Assembly (NCBI GenBank): GCA_001839685.1
Contig: MLAK01001148.1
Coordinates: 18,381-75,861 of the forward strand
Direction of reading: 5' to 3'
Source of the DNA: Tritrichomonas foetus
Taxonomy: Eukaryota > Parabasalia > Tritrichomonadida > Tritrichomonadidae
Length of the DNA: 57,481 bases
The translations under genes and the position numbers were made by a program. Below the pieces are notes generated by a model. The model was not told the origin of the DNA. It saw only the letters and a program-made list of their open reading frames with translations, and ran no database searches. Each line of letters opens with the position of its first letter. The first letter of the stretch is position 1. Shown one piece after another: positions 48,629 through 57,481 of the stretch.

Positions 48629-48892
48629 TCTTGATAGAGAAATTGTTTTTAGTGAGCTTCAAGCATTTTTGAATGTCATAGTTAAATCCTTATATTCTTT
48701 CAATCCTGGTAACAGAGATATCAAATAAGAGTTTTTGAGAAACTTTTTTTTTACTCGCATTAATTTGATGATAGTTTACAAAAAAGTGAGACGTTCGTTT
48801 AGAATTATTAAGGAAATTGAATGATATCATTCCATGAGAAAACGATAGAAACACTTATAAAAAGAATGTAAAATTTGTAAAATATTCATTAT

Positions 48893-49590
48893 AAATTCTG
48901 AAGACATTTAATTTTTATTTCAAAAATTGAGAACAAATTATAAAAAAAATGTAAATCATGATGAATTTAGTGTTCTAATGAAATATAATTGATGAAGATA
49001 TTCGATAATCATCAAATGAAAAACCATAACAATATTGTGATTTCTAAAAAATAAAACAAAAAAGAGTAAAGAATTCTCCAACTGGTGACTTAATTATTTA
49101 TCATATAATATGAGATTTGACTGTATCTAAAAGAGTTATCATATAAATAACGATGGAACAATTTTTGGTGAGAAATCAAATCCATGATATCAACAATGAA
49201 AAATTATTTTGATCAGTTATATTTTTTTCGTGATAAATCTAATAATATTGTTTTTCAAGACATATCCCCGGGGTTTGAGGCGAGAATGAAATCTCAAGCA
49301 GTGTTTCAATTTCACCATTATTCAGAAATTGAAGTCTCTTTTCACAATTAATTCAATATTTTACATAAAAATTAAAATGAAAAATGAAATATAGCTTTAT
49401 CTCGAAAAACTACCAATTAAAAAATCTTTTCGTGATGGCGAAAATAAACATTATGAATATTTAAAGATAGTGTTCCAATTGAGAAGGTGAAAGACCCCAC
49501 AATGGGCAGGGGAAGTTCATTTTCTGAAAGTTTTTTACTTTTTTGAGAAATCCTGAAGTCTTATTTCATTCTTTTAATAATAATTAAAAC
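48893..49590. repeat. dispersed repeat, copy A (tail only)
   Basis: From AAATTCTGAAG and ATTTCAAAAATTGAGAACAA onward, this is about 700 bp clearly homologous, in the same orientation, to about 52690-53380. The homology includes AACTGGTGACTTAATTATTT and GGAACAATTTTTGGTGAGAA. Divergence is moderate, with small indels. No coding frame is conserved between copies. Confidence 0.75.
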
Positions 49591-49959
49591 ATATAAACTA
49601 ATTTGAACAAATGTGTGATGTGAGTTCGCAATTATCACTACAGGAACACATTTGATAATTTCCATCGATTCGCGAATCATTTGGAAATAACATAATAATA
49701 ATAATGGGCATCACTTAAGAATTCGGGTTTCGAAATATGATTATTTAATTTTGAGCAGATACGCCAATAATAGTGTTTTTAGATTTTTTCGTACGTTAAG
49801 CGATCCGCGTGTCTACCTTTTTGTATATGCTATTCTAAAAAAGTTCAGTCGAACTTTTTTACATTTCATCCAATGATTTTGAAACATTTCTATTAAACCA
49901 CCGATGAAAATTTGTGCCTGAAGTTTTTAAATACAAAATATTTTTATCAAAATATTTTG

Positions 49960-50163
49960 ATAAAAATATTTTTATAAAAATTTTATATCTTCAGAATTTC
50001 TTCATATCAATATTAGTCTATTATCTTCTCATATTATAAATATTATCTAAATTCTCTCAATGAAATATATGATTTATATCTTCATTATCAATTATTCATA
50101 TTAAACATTAAATTATTTTTCCCCAATTTAGCTACAGACCCCAAACGTTTTGCTTGTATACCT
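49960..50163. repeat. inverted repeat arm, left of the surface-protein gene
   Basis: Includes TATATCTTCAGAATTTCTTC, GAAATATATGATTTATATC, and CCCCAATTTAGCTACAGACC followed by CCAAACG. All reappear in reverse complement at 52487-52714, on the other side of the gene at 50715-52340. Confidence 0.8.
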
Positions 50164-50700
50164 TTTTCAAAAAGAACTTTGTATAACTCAAAAGCTTTAG
50201 AAGCTCAAAAAGTTACTTTTGAAAAAACATTGTGCGGAAGTAATTTCGAGTTTGTCAGAGTGAATATATATTTACAGCATTTTCTGACGAATCACTCTTC
50301 TAAAAGATAAAAAAAAAAATAACCGAGTTTATTACTAATTGACTTGGGTTTATTTGGATAGAGGCAAGATAAAATAGAATGTGTTTGAAAAATTGTATCG
50401 TAACAGAAATATTTTCTGTCCAATAGAAATTAATTTATTGAATAACCATATTCATCACCACGATTCGTGAGTTAATACGTGACACGCAGTACTTGAATCA
50501 TAAAAACAATCATGATAAAAGAATTATTAAATTTATCCTACAATATTGTTATTTCTTTTTCCCTTGCTTCATGACACTCAATACTTTCGAATTGGAATTT
50601 TTACAATATATATGAGCATTTGTATAGATTCAAAGTTTTTCTTTGAAAAAAGGAAATCACAATTTTATGTACTTTGAAATTGGTCAATTGGGTTAATTCA

Positions 50701-50706
50701 TCACTT
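50701..50706 (+). promoter_or_regulatory. Inr-like TCACTT for the discoidin/mucin-like gene
   Basis: TCACTT with its A 12 nt before the ATG at 50715. Confidence 0.55.
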
Positions 50707-50714
50707 CACATTCA

Positions 50715-52340
50715 ATGTTTGTCTTGTTAATTTTTGCAATCAGATTTTTCTCAAGTCAATCTAAACAAGATTCTAAAACAATCATTATTGATTATGAAGC
50801 GATGAACTTGAATAACAAAATCGAAAAGAATTCTAATTCATTCACGAATCTTTCAAATTATCAAAAACCGGCTTTACTAGCAGATAATGATTTTGATGGC
50901 TTAGAGAAAATTACCAGTCGAAGTAACTGGTATGTAACAGCTAATAGTTGGCAAGCAAGTAATGGAAAAGATGAAGGACCTCCCGATTTTATCAAAGATG
51001 ATAGTCGTGAAACTAGATGGCATAGCAGATATAATTATAATCAAGGAGGACTTGGTAAAACAGAGCCACCTTTCTACTTTATCATCGATCTGAAAGAAAC
51101 AGTTCGATTAGGCGGAATTCAATATGCACCAAGACTAAACGGAGTGAATGGACGTTTCACAAATTATAACCTTTATACAGGTTCTTCAGTTGATGAAGTT
51201 AAAAATAAAATACCAAACAAAAAAGTAACAGCAAAAGGAAATTTCCATTATACAGATGACAATGACAATGGATATAAATCTGTTCGCCTTCAACAAGAAG
51301 TTGAATGTTCAGTTGTTGCTTTTGAAACAGATGGCTCTAAACAGGAATCAAACGGCGCCACAATATATGCAGCAGTTTGTTCAGATTTTATTGTGTATGT
51401 CAATCGGAATATAGAAAGTCCAACCAAGAGCGAGACAGAAAGTCCAACAGAGATTGAGACAGAAAGTCCAACAGAGATTGAGACAGAAAGTCCAACAGAG
51501 AATAAAACCGAAAGTGAAAGTGAAACAGAGACAGGAAGCCAAAATGAAAAAGAAACAGAAACACAAGCAGAGAAAGAAAGTCTAACTATCATCGAGAACG
51601 AAACAGAAAATGACACAAAAACAAAAAGTGAAGTTGATACAGATATTGAGTTTTCATCAAGTGAAACAGAAGAAACAAATATCAATTCAGAGAAAGTCAC
51701 ACAAACAAAAAATGGTAAAGAAGAACAAAAATCTACACAATCAACTGATGAGAAAGATGATGATCAAAGTCAGCCAGATACTCAATATCATACTTCTTTA
51801 GAAACAAAAATTGTCACATCAATTATAACAGATGAAATAATTCCTCCTGATGAAGAAACTAATGGTCCATCCAATGGAATCATAATGTCAACAAACGAAT
51901 TGACTTCGAATACACCACAAAACACAACAAATGTTATAGATAACACAAAATCAGAGATAGAAAGAGAGTCAAGTCTACATTCTGAAGATTCAATAAATAG
52001 CAAGAATACTGCATTAATAACAGGTGTTACTGTTGGTGTTATTGTTTTAATAATTATTGTTGTTTTGTTGATAATCTTTTTAATATATCGACATAAACGT
52101 CTCGAATATAACTCCACAGAGAATGATTTCCCTGTAGAAATGGATGATGGTGCATTAAACATTCTTGACACAAATATTGATGCTCAAGATGATGATATTC
52201 ATTCAGATCAAAGTGATATTGCTGAGAATCCATTCATGAAAGATGATTTTATTGAATCAAATAACAAATCTGACATAAATGATAATTATGATTCCAATAA
52301 TGTGGACGATTTTCAAGATTCCGAATCAAGTTCTGAGTAG
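50715..52340 (+). CDS. surface protein with discoidin-type domain, mucin-like repeats and TM anchor, 541 aa
   Basis: Starts at ATG 50715, 12 nt after an Inr-like TCACTT. Signal peptide at residues 1-14. A discoidin (F5/8 type C) or NPCBM-like domain covers about 60-230 (WQASNGKDEGPPDFIKDDSR, TRWHSRYN, YFIIDLKETVRLGGIQYAPR), a fold that binds galactose or other sugars. Residues about 236-430 are a Ser/Thr/Glu-rich stalk with tandem ESPTEIET repeats (24-bp DNA units at about 51417-51500). A TM helix lies at about 435-460 (VTVGVIVLIIIVVLLIIFLI), followed by an acidic cytoplasmic tail of about 80 residues ending SESSSE. A role in adhesion to host glycans is inferred. The gene is bracketed by inverted repeats. 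Confidence 0.85.
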   Translation: MFVLLIFAIRFFSSQSKQDSKTIIIDYEAMNLNNKIEKNSNSFTNLSNYQKPALLADNDFDGLEKITSRSNWYVTANSWQASNGKDEGPPDFIKDDSRETRWHSRYNYNQGGLGKTEPPFYFIIDLKETVRLGGIQYAPRLNGVNGRFTNYNLYTGSSVDEVKNKIPNKKVTAKGNFHYTDDNDNGYKSVRLQQEVECSVVAFETDGSKQESNGATIYAAVCSDFIVYVNRNIESPTKSETESPTEIETESPTEIETESPTENKTESESETETGSQNEKETETQAEKESLTIIENETENDTKTKSEVDTDIEFSSSETEETNINSEKVTQTKNGKEEQKSTQSTDEKDDDQSQPDTQYHTSLETKIVTSIITDEIIPPDEETNGPSNGIIMSTNELTSNTPQNTTNVIDNTKSEIERESSLHSEDSINSKNTALITGVTVGVIVLIIIVVLLIIFLIYRHKRLEYNSTENDFPVEMDDGALNILDTNIDAQDDDIHSDQSDIAENPFMKDDFIESNNKSDINDNYDSNNVDDFQDSESSSE

Positions 52341-52486
52341 TTTATAAATTTATAATTTTATAAATTTAAAATCGAAACTACATTGGAATGTCAATGAAAT
52401 TTATTTTCATTTTAATATATCTTTGTGTCAAATTAGGAGAAAATAAATGCAGTGTCTGAACAATAAGGAATAAATATTTATTAAAA

Positions 52487-52714
52487 GACATACAAGCAGA
52501 ACGCTTGGGGTCTGTAGCTAAATTGGGGAAATATATATTAATGTTTAATATGAATAATTGATAATGAAGATATAAATCATATATTTCATTGAGAGAATTT
52601 AGATAATATTTATAATCATTTAATTTATTGGGAGAATTTGGATAATATTTACAATAGGAGAAGATATTATAAAAACGTTAATATGAAGAAATTCTGAAGA
52701 TATAATATTTTTAT
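52487..52714. repeat. inverted repeat arm, right of the surface-protein gene
   Basis: Reverse complement of 49960-50163 with small differences. It contains an internal duplication of about 60 bp (ATTGAGAGAATTTAGATAAT and ATTGGGAGAATTTGGATAAT units). It runs directly into repeat copy B. Confidence 0.8.
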
Positions 52715-53380
52715 TTCAAAAATTGAGAACAAATATAATAAAAAGTAAATCATGATGGCTTTAGTGTTCTAATGAAATATAAATGATGAAGATTTTTGCT
52801 AATCATCAAATAAAAAACCATAACAATATTGTGATTTCTAAAAAATAAAACAAAAAAGAGTAAAGAATTCTCCAACTGGTGACTTAATTATTTATCATAT
52901 AATATGAAATTCAACTGTATCTAAAATTGTTATCATCATAAAATACCGATGGAACAATTTTTGGTGAGAAATCAAATCCATGATATCAACAATGAAAAAT
53001 CATCTTGATCAGTTATATTTTTTTAGTTATTAAACCAATGATATCGATTGGCAAGACATATTCCCGAGTTTTGAAGCGAGAATGAAAACTGTAACTCAGA
53101 TTCTTCAATTGAGATATCTTTTCACAATTAATACCATATTTTACATAAACATAAAAATAAAAAGATGAAATATTGCTTTATCTCGAAAATTCCTAATTAA
53201 AAAATCATTTGCTGATGGAGACAATAAATACTATGTATATTTAAATATAGCAGTTCATTTGAGAAGGTGGAAGACCTCACAAAAGACATCAGAAGATGTT
53301 AATTTTCAGAAAGTTTTTTAACTTTTTCGAGAAATCCTGAAGTTTTATTTCAGGCTTTTGATGATATCTAGATACAGTTC
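52690..53380. repeat. dispersed repeat, copy B
   Basis: Direct homologue of 48893-49590. Here the repeat is contiguous with the inverted arm, so arm plus tail may be the complete unit (about 0.9 kb), while copy A and the left arm are partial copies. Confidence 0.7.
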
Positions 53381-53559
53381 ACCCCTAGATTAAATGGAAA
53401 TAAACTCTACACAAACTAATGATCTCTTACTGTTAGAAATTGTGCATTATTAAATTGGGGAATTTCAGGATATATCGAATAAATATATGCCAAACCTCTC
53501 ACATTTATTGATAGTCGTGCATGACCAGCATGCAATGGGTTACGAATTTTTATGACTGA

Positions 53560-55098
53560 AGAAATCATTTGTGATCAGTAATGTTCATTTATTAGATGCA
53601 AAATTCTATGATGTTAATTCCAAATATATTTCTATTAATGAATGTAAAGAAGCTAAATATACATATTATTATAAGACGGCAGAACCAATATATCTAGGGA
53701 AAGGAATCTGCATGATAATAATATTAATAGTGAAAGTTGAGTAGGAAGTGGTATTTTTATTGATTAATCTTATCATATTAGTATAACTCCTGAATTTAGT
53801 AATTTTAGCTGGTCATATAATCAATGTCAAAATAGTGTCTAATTATAATGCAGATCAATGGAATTCCATTCTAACAATTTGTATAAAATACAAAGGTTAA
53901 CACACTATTACAAGCAGCAATATCACCAATTCGAATCAAAAAGAAGGCTCATTTAATTATAACCCAAAGATTACATATTCAATTATTGAATCTCATTAAA
54001 TGTCGCCAAATATTGCTTTGGATTCTCCAACCGATGATTGTGCTTTTACCTTTAATTCAGATTTAAGTTGATAATGCAATATCTAATTATCAATATCACC
54101 GTTCAAAATCATGATCACCTATAAGCAAGGTTTCCCTTGATGATTCTTTATCAAAACAAATTTTCGATTCTTTCATTAAAAATAAGAACATTATGACATA
54201 TTGTGGAGGATTAAGTATATGTTTGCAAATCAATAATGAAAAACCCAATATAGTAGTTGCACAAACCATGCTAAAGGAGCGACTATAACCTAGAACAATC
54301 AAAATTGAAGAAGCGGAGGTTTATAAGTTGGATTTGAACCATGCCAGCTAAAATGTAACTACCAAAGAATAATTGTTAATTTATGAGTAACGAAGCAGAG
54401 TTTGAAGGAAGTGTACTTCTTTGAAATTCATTATCAATATCAACAAATTATCTAGTTGTAATTGATGATTGTAGCTTAAATCCATCCCTAAATGATCAAA
54501 GAGGAGTAATTCAGTCGAATCCTGATTACAATAGGACGCATAGAATAACAATGGAATCATGCTTGAATATCTATTGTGTTTTGATGCAAACAATTCTATT
54601 ACTAGATCAGCAATTTATTTTCAAAGTGGAATTCTGATCAGCATTGGTCGGTGTGATGAAGATGCACAGAAAATCTTTTCTTTTGTTGAATCTACTTCAA
54701 TTTAAGAACCGATCGAGCCACCAGTCCGTTTTCTTGTAATTTACAACAGTGGACTGGCAACATCCATATTTTACGATGTTTCAAAGAATTATGCCTTCAT
54801 TAACTCATCTGGTGATTCAATTTGTCACGATGGAGGTCAAAAATTTATTTGTGAAAAGTGGAAAAACGTGAAATGTCATGATTGGAAGAAAAATGATCCA
54901 CTATATACTCATGGTCAAATAATGTATAATTGGATTGAGAATGAAACACCATCAGATGATGAATATAATCATACACCGTTGATTATTCGATATGCAATAG
55001 GCGGAGTAATAATTATTGCCATAGTATGCTTGATTTTATATTGGATAACGAAAAGAGATGGACCAAAAACCAAAAATGGAGGATTTGGTCAAGTATAA
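53560..55098 (+). pseudogene. decayed surface-protein gene (beta-helix-like repeats plus C-terminal TM)
   Basis: Coding traces lie in several frames, broken by stops: INECKEAKYTYYY; GSGIFID with HISITPEFSNFSWS; YCGGLSICLQINNEKPNIVV; and RSAIYFQSGILISIGRCDED. The last 125 codons (from about 54724) are intact in one frame: PPVRFLVIYNSGLATSIFYD, CHDGGQKFICEKWKNVKCHD, then a TM helix (YAIGGVIIIAIVCLILYWI) and a short tail ending at 55098. The repeated GG-x-I/L and AIYF patterns recall trichomonad Pmp-like parallel beta-helix surface proteins. At least five stops show it is not functional as a whole. The 3' part could still be expressed only if a new start existed. Confidence 0.6.
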
Positions 55099-56668
55099 AA
55101 ACCATTTTTTAATATATCTTTTCATTAATAATCAGGTAAACTAACTTTAATCATGAAATTTACCATTATTTAAGGTTCTACTTGGGAAGATTATGATCTT
55201 TCCAAATAAATAGTTAGATATTTAACTTGATTAGGAAAAAGTTTAAATCCATCAAGAAAAAGTTACTATCGATTTATGGTCAATTATTCAATTATGGTTA
55301 ATTTATTTCAATTATGGTTAATTTATTTCAATATTGGTACTGTCATATATGTATTGCTGGAAGAGTATTACAGATTTGCTGACAATAAAAAGCTTATTCC
55401 AACATTTTACACGCGTCAAATCATTCACTCAAAAAAAAAAATTAATTTCGACAAATGATCAGTGAAATAATTAATTTTAAAGAGCCCAAATGCTCAAGAA
55501 TCTTTTATAAAGTGCTCTCGATATCGAGCGATTGCAAATTGATAATATATAGAGATAATAAAAAGCAACCAATTCATATCACTTTCTCAAATAGTTTTCA
55601 ATGTTTTAAAAAAGTTATCATCAACCATGAAAAATCATTCAATTTTCACTTTTTAAAATAACATATTAAAGTCGACTTCGCGCCTTTTTAATTCTTCAGT
55701 TCACATAAGCAATAATCCAGTGAGAGTTCAAAACACTCGACTTTGTACGTGTAGATTCTATTCAGTAGACATAATATGTTTTGATAATATTAATTTAGAC
55801 GCAAGATAAATATAAATAGATGAATAATTTAAATCAATTGAATTGCATTCAATATGGAATTCATTTATCGACTGTCAATTATTATTCTTTGAATGCTTTC
55901 TCAATTGGTAACTTTTTGATGTGCTTCATAGAAATAATTAGACGGTTGAACGTCAATAATTTTAACCATTTGACATAAATTGCTATTAATTCCAAAAAGC
56001 TTGTTTGAATACTCATAAATTGGGAAAAAATATTCCATACGTTCTGAAGATATCATCGCTTATATATTTTATTGAAGCTTCTCTAAATAGAATAGAAAAT
56101 GTAACATTTCTTATCTATATCTAATGATTTCATTCACAACTCAGCAATTGCGATATCGCAATATCAATAAATTTTTCATCGTCTTCAACGTAACTATAGA
56201 AAAAGTTATAAGAATTGAATGTTCTTCACAAAATAAAATTTTAAAATATCTCAATTTTTATGGAGGGTTTCTGACAGCACAATTCGTATTTGAGTTTCTA
56301 CGGTCATTCCAAGGAAAAATTACGATAGAAACTGATCTCAGATATTGTCTTTTCTATTGTTATCGAAGTCAATGACTCTAATCCGCTAAATGGTGCGATA
56401 TTGGAAGTTTTCAATGCATAATTATTATTCTCTTTCAAAATCTATACGATCACTTGTTTTCAATTATTCAATAATCTATTGAATTCCATTATTTAAATTT
56501 TTTGGATTAATCAGATAATTTACAGAAAAGATATTCAAAAAAGTTCGTCAAATCAAAATCGTCTTCATTTCATCACTTTATCAACTACTTGTCACCGACT
56601 TTTTCAATACTTTGTCACTGCTTTTTTCATTCACATTTCCGACATATTAAAATTTTATTCAGCTGCAA
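55099..56668. other. intergenic, short tandem repeat only
   Basis: AT-rich sequence with a 20-bp tandem duplication (TTATGGTTAATTTATTTCAA) at about 55290-55335. Frames at 55276, 55455 and 56124 have no recognisable features. Nothing else seen. Confidence 0.45.
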
Positions 56669-57250
56669 ATGACACGCCTTCACATCACAGTTCAATCAAT
56701 CACCTTTCCAGAAGGTTACGTAAAGAAAAACGATGACATTCGAATCAGCTACACTTCCTACCCGACTCATCAAAAGGACAATTTCACATTCAGCGCGAAA
56801 GATCTCGGATCAATCAACAAGCACTGGGTCCTCGATAATACCTCAGCCAAAATCGAAAAAATCTCGTTCATTATTCGACGAAAAAGTTTTATCCTCAACG
56901 ATCCAATTATTGGCGTATTTTGCTTGAGAACCTGCAACATTCCAACCGACTACGCAAAGGACATAGAAGATAATTTGTCAGCTTCACAGGCGAACGTCGG
57001 AGATCGAATTCTAACCACAACAGGAACAATTCGCTTGCATGTTCATTACGAAGGCGCAAACACAAGGAGAATGTCCCATCCAACCGTTTCAATTAATCCT
57101 GACTTTGCCATCCAACTCCCAAAGGTTAACCAATCAACGAGCATGACGATGGATTCGCCGCCACCACTAAAGCGCTACCAGGGCCATCCAAAAGATCAGA
57201 TGAAGCAGGGAATCCTCGGATCAGAAGGCATGTTTGTCGACAGCTTTTAA
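56669..57250 (+). CDS. possible C2-like beta-sandwich protein, 193 aa
   Basis: ATG at 56669, stop at 57248-57250. The codon composition is more GC-rich than the flanks, as in the better-supported genes here. Residues 1-135 alternate hydrophobic and polar residues as in a beta-sandwich: RLHITVQSITFPEGYVKKND, ISFIIRRKSFILNDPIIGVF, then GTIRLHVHYEG. This pattern, from a RLHITV start to a GTIRLHVHYEG end, is compatible with a C2 domain without clear Ca-binding Asp clusters. Residues 140-193 look disordered and basic. Function unknown. Confidence 0.6.
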   Translation: MTRLHITVQSITFPEGYVKKNDDIRISYTSYPTHQKDNFTFSAKDLGSINKHWVLDNTSAKIEKISFIIRRKSFILNDPIIGVFCLRTCNIPTDYAKDIEDNLSASQANVGDRILTTTGTIRLHVHYEGANTRRMSHPTVSINPDFAIQLPKVNQSTSMTMDSPPPLKRYQGHPKDQMKQGILGSEGMFVDSF

Positions 57251-57418
57251 ATTGCTTTTCAAGTATTGATGAAAAACCTATGAAAGTTGATATTTGAAAA
57301 GCTCTTCAAAAAAATAAAGTAGACATTGATGAAAAACTTTTTGGCGTTGCTTTCCAGTTTTTTCTTTTTTTAATCAATTCGATTCAGTTTCTACGCCTGA
57401 TTTCTATTTCACGTGATT

Positions 57419-57481
57419 TGTATATCTATGTATATATCTATGTGTATATTTCTGTGTGTATCTATGTGTATATCTATGTGT
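57419..57481. repeat. microsatellite-like TATCTATGTG repeats at the window edge
   Basis: Degenerate tandem units of about 10 bases (TGTATATCTATG/TATCTATGTG) continue to the end of the window. Confidence 0.8.

Larger units (their letters stand above)
49591..50714. other. intergenic: 38-bp palindrome and left inverted arm
   Basis: Contains ATCGATTCGCGAATC (49664-49678, shared with 13480-13494), TTCGTACGTTAAG (about 49788, also near the right end of both TIR elements), a perfect 38-base AT palindrome at 49935-49972, and then the left inverted arm (49960-50163). No gene seen. Confidence 0.55.

Noticed and set aside
48351..48728. 125-codon frame through the foldback
   Set aside because: It begins at a GTG, crosses the palindrome arms and has no protein-family resemblance. 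The palindrome explains the openness.
49264..49335. CRISPR-like or satellite array in the 48.9-53.4-kb repeats
   Set aside because: There are only two long direct copies with moderate divergence and no regular short repeats or spacers; the DNA is eukaryotic.
51290..51700. 136-codon minus-strand frame within the discoidin/mucin-like gene
   Set aside because: Ser/Val-rich antisense of the ESPTEIET repeats; a shadow of the plus-strand gene.
56124..56375. 83-codon frame before the last gene
   Set aside because: No recognisable features and AT-rich composition; plausible by chance at this AT content.

Overview
The window is AT-rich, intron-poor eukaryotic DNA. It reads best as part of a parabasalid (trichomonad) genome of the Tritrichomonas/Trichomonas kind. 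Four observations point there. The long ORFs are uninterrupted and the UTRs look very short. A TCAYWW initiator-like motif (the trichomonad Inr) lies 7 to about 26 nt upstream of the ATG in nine genes. The gene families fit: giant multi-TM PAS-cyclases, GP63-like and M60-like membrane metalloproteases, a two-repeat Myb protein, and a discoidin/mucin-like surface protein. Finally, decayed surface-protein genes lie among repeats. I could run no search, so the species is an inference.

Layout. 1-7,000: a small unknown gene, a FOR20/FOP-like LisH protein, an LRR plus coiled-coil protein and a low-complexity coiled-coil protein. 7,400-23,100: two giant PAS-cyclase proteins flank a 0.7-kb copy of the 3' end of a distant peptidase gene, a cyclin (minus) and a protein kinase whose frame is broken. 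23,300-28,400: a Cdc20/Cdh1-type APC/C activator (minus), a TIR-bounded repeat and an R2R3 Myb gene. 29,200-35,200: a secreted GH27 alpha-galactosidase and a 1,176-aa M60-like surface metallopeptidase, both minus. 36,800-41,200: a 1,447-aa helical-repeat protein. 41,500-47,000: relic ORFs, a secreted thioredoxin-fold protein and a GP63-like surface protease. 46,700-55,100 is accessory DNA: a mobile element with an 8-bp target duplication, a foldback palindrome, a dispersed repeat family with inverted arms around a discoidin/mucin-like surface gene, and a decayed surface-protein gene. A possible C2-like gene lies at 56,669-57,250.

How it fits together. The core genes serve cell-cycle control (cyclin, Cdc20/Cdh1), cyclic-nucleotide signalling, cytoskeleton or basal body (inferred) and transcription. 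The surface proteases, alpha-galactosidase and discoidin/mucin-like protein suit a parasite living on host mucosa and glycans. The points most worth checking are: (1) an apparently catalytic cyclase next to a paralogue that has lost nearly every catalytic residue; (2) a near-identical duplication of the peptidase tail; (3) a TIR element whose real coding remnant lies in a frame hidden by a longer overlapping ORF, inserted in another ORF with a clean 8-bp target duplication; (4) inverted repeats flanking a surface-protein gene; (5) a long GC-rich foldback sequence with a decayed relative 4.5 kb away.

Start sites were checked for ATG. In several genes the longest open frame begins at TTG or GTG, and I moved the start to the first good ATG.
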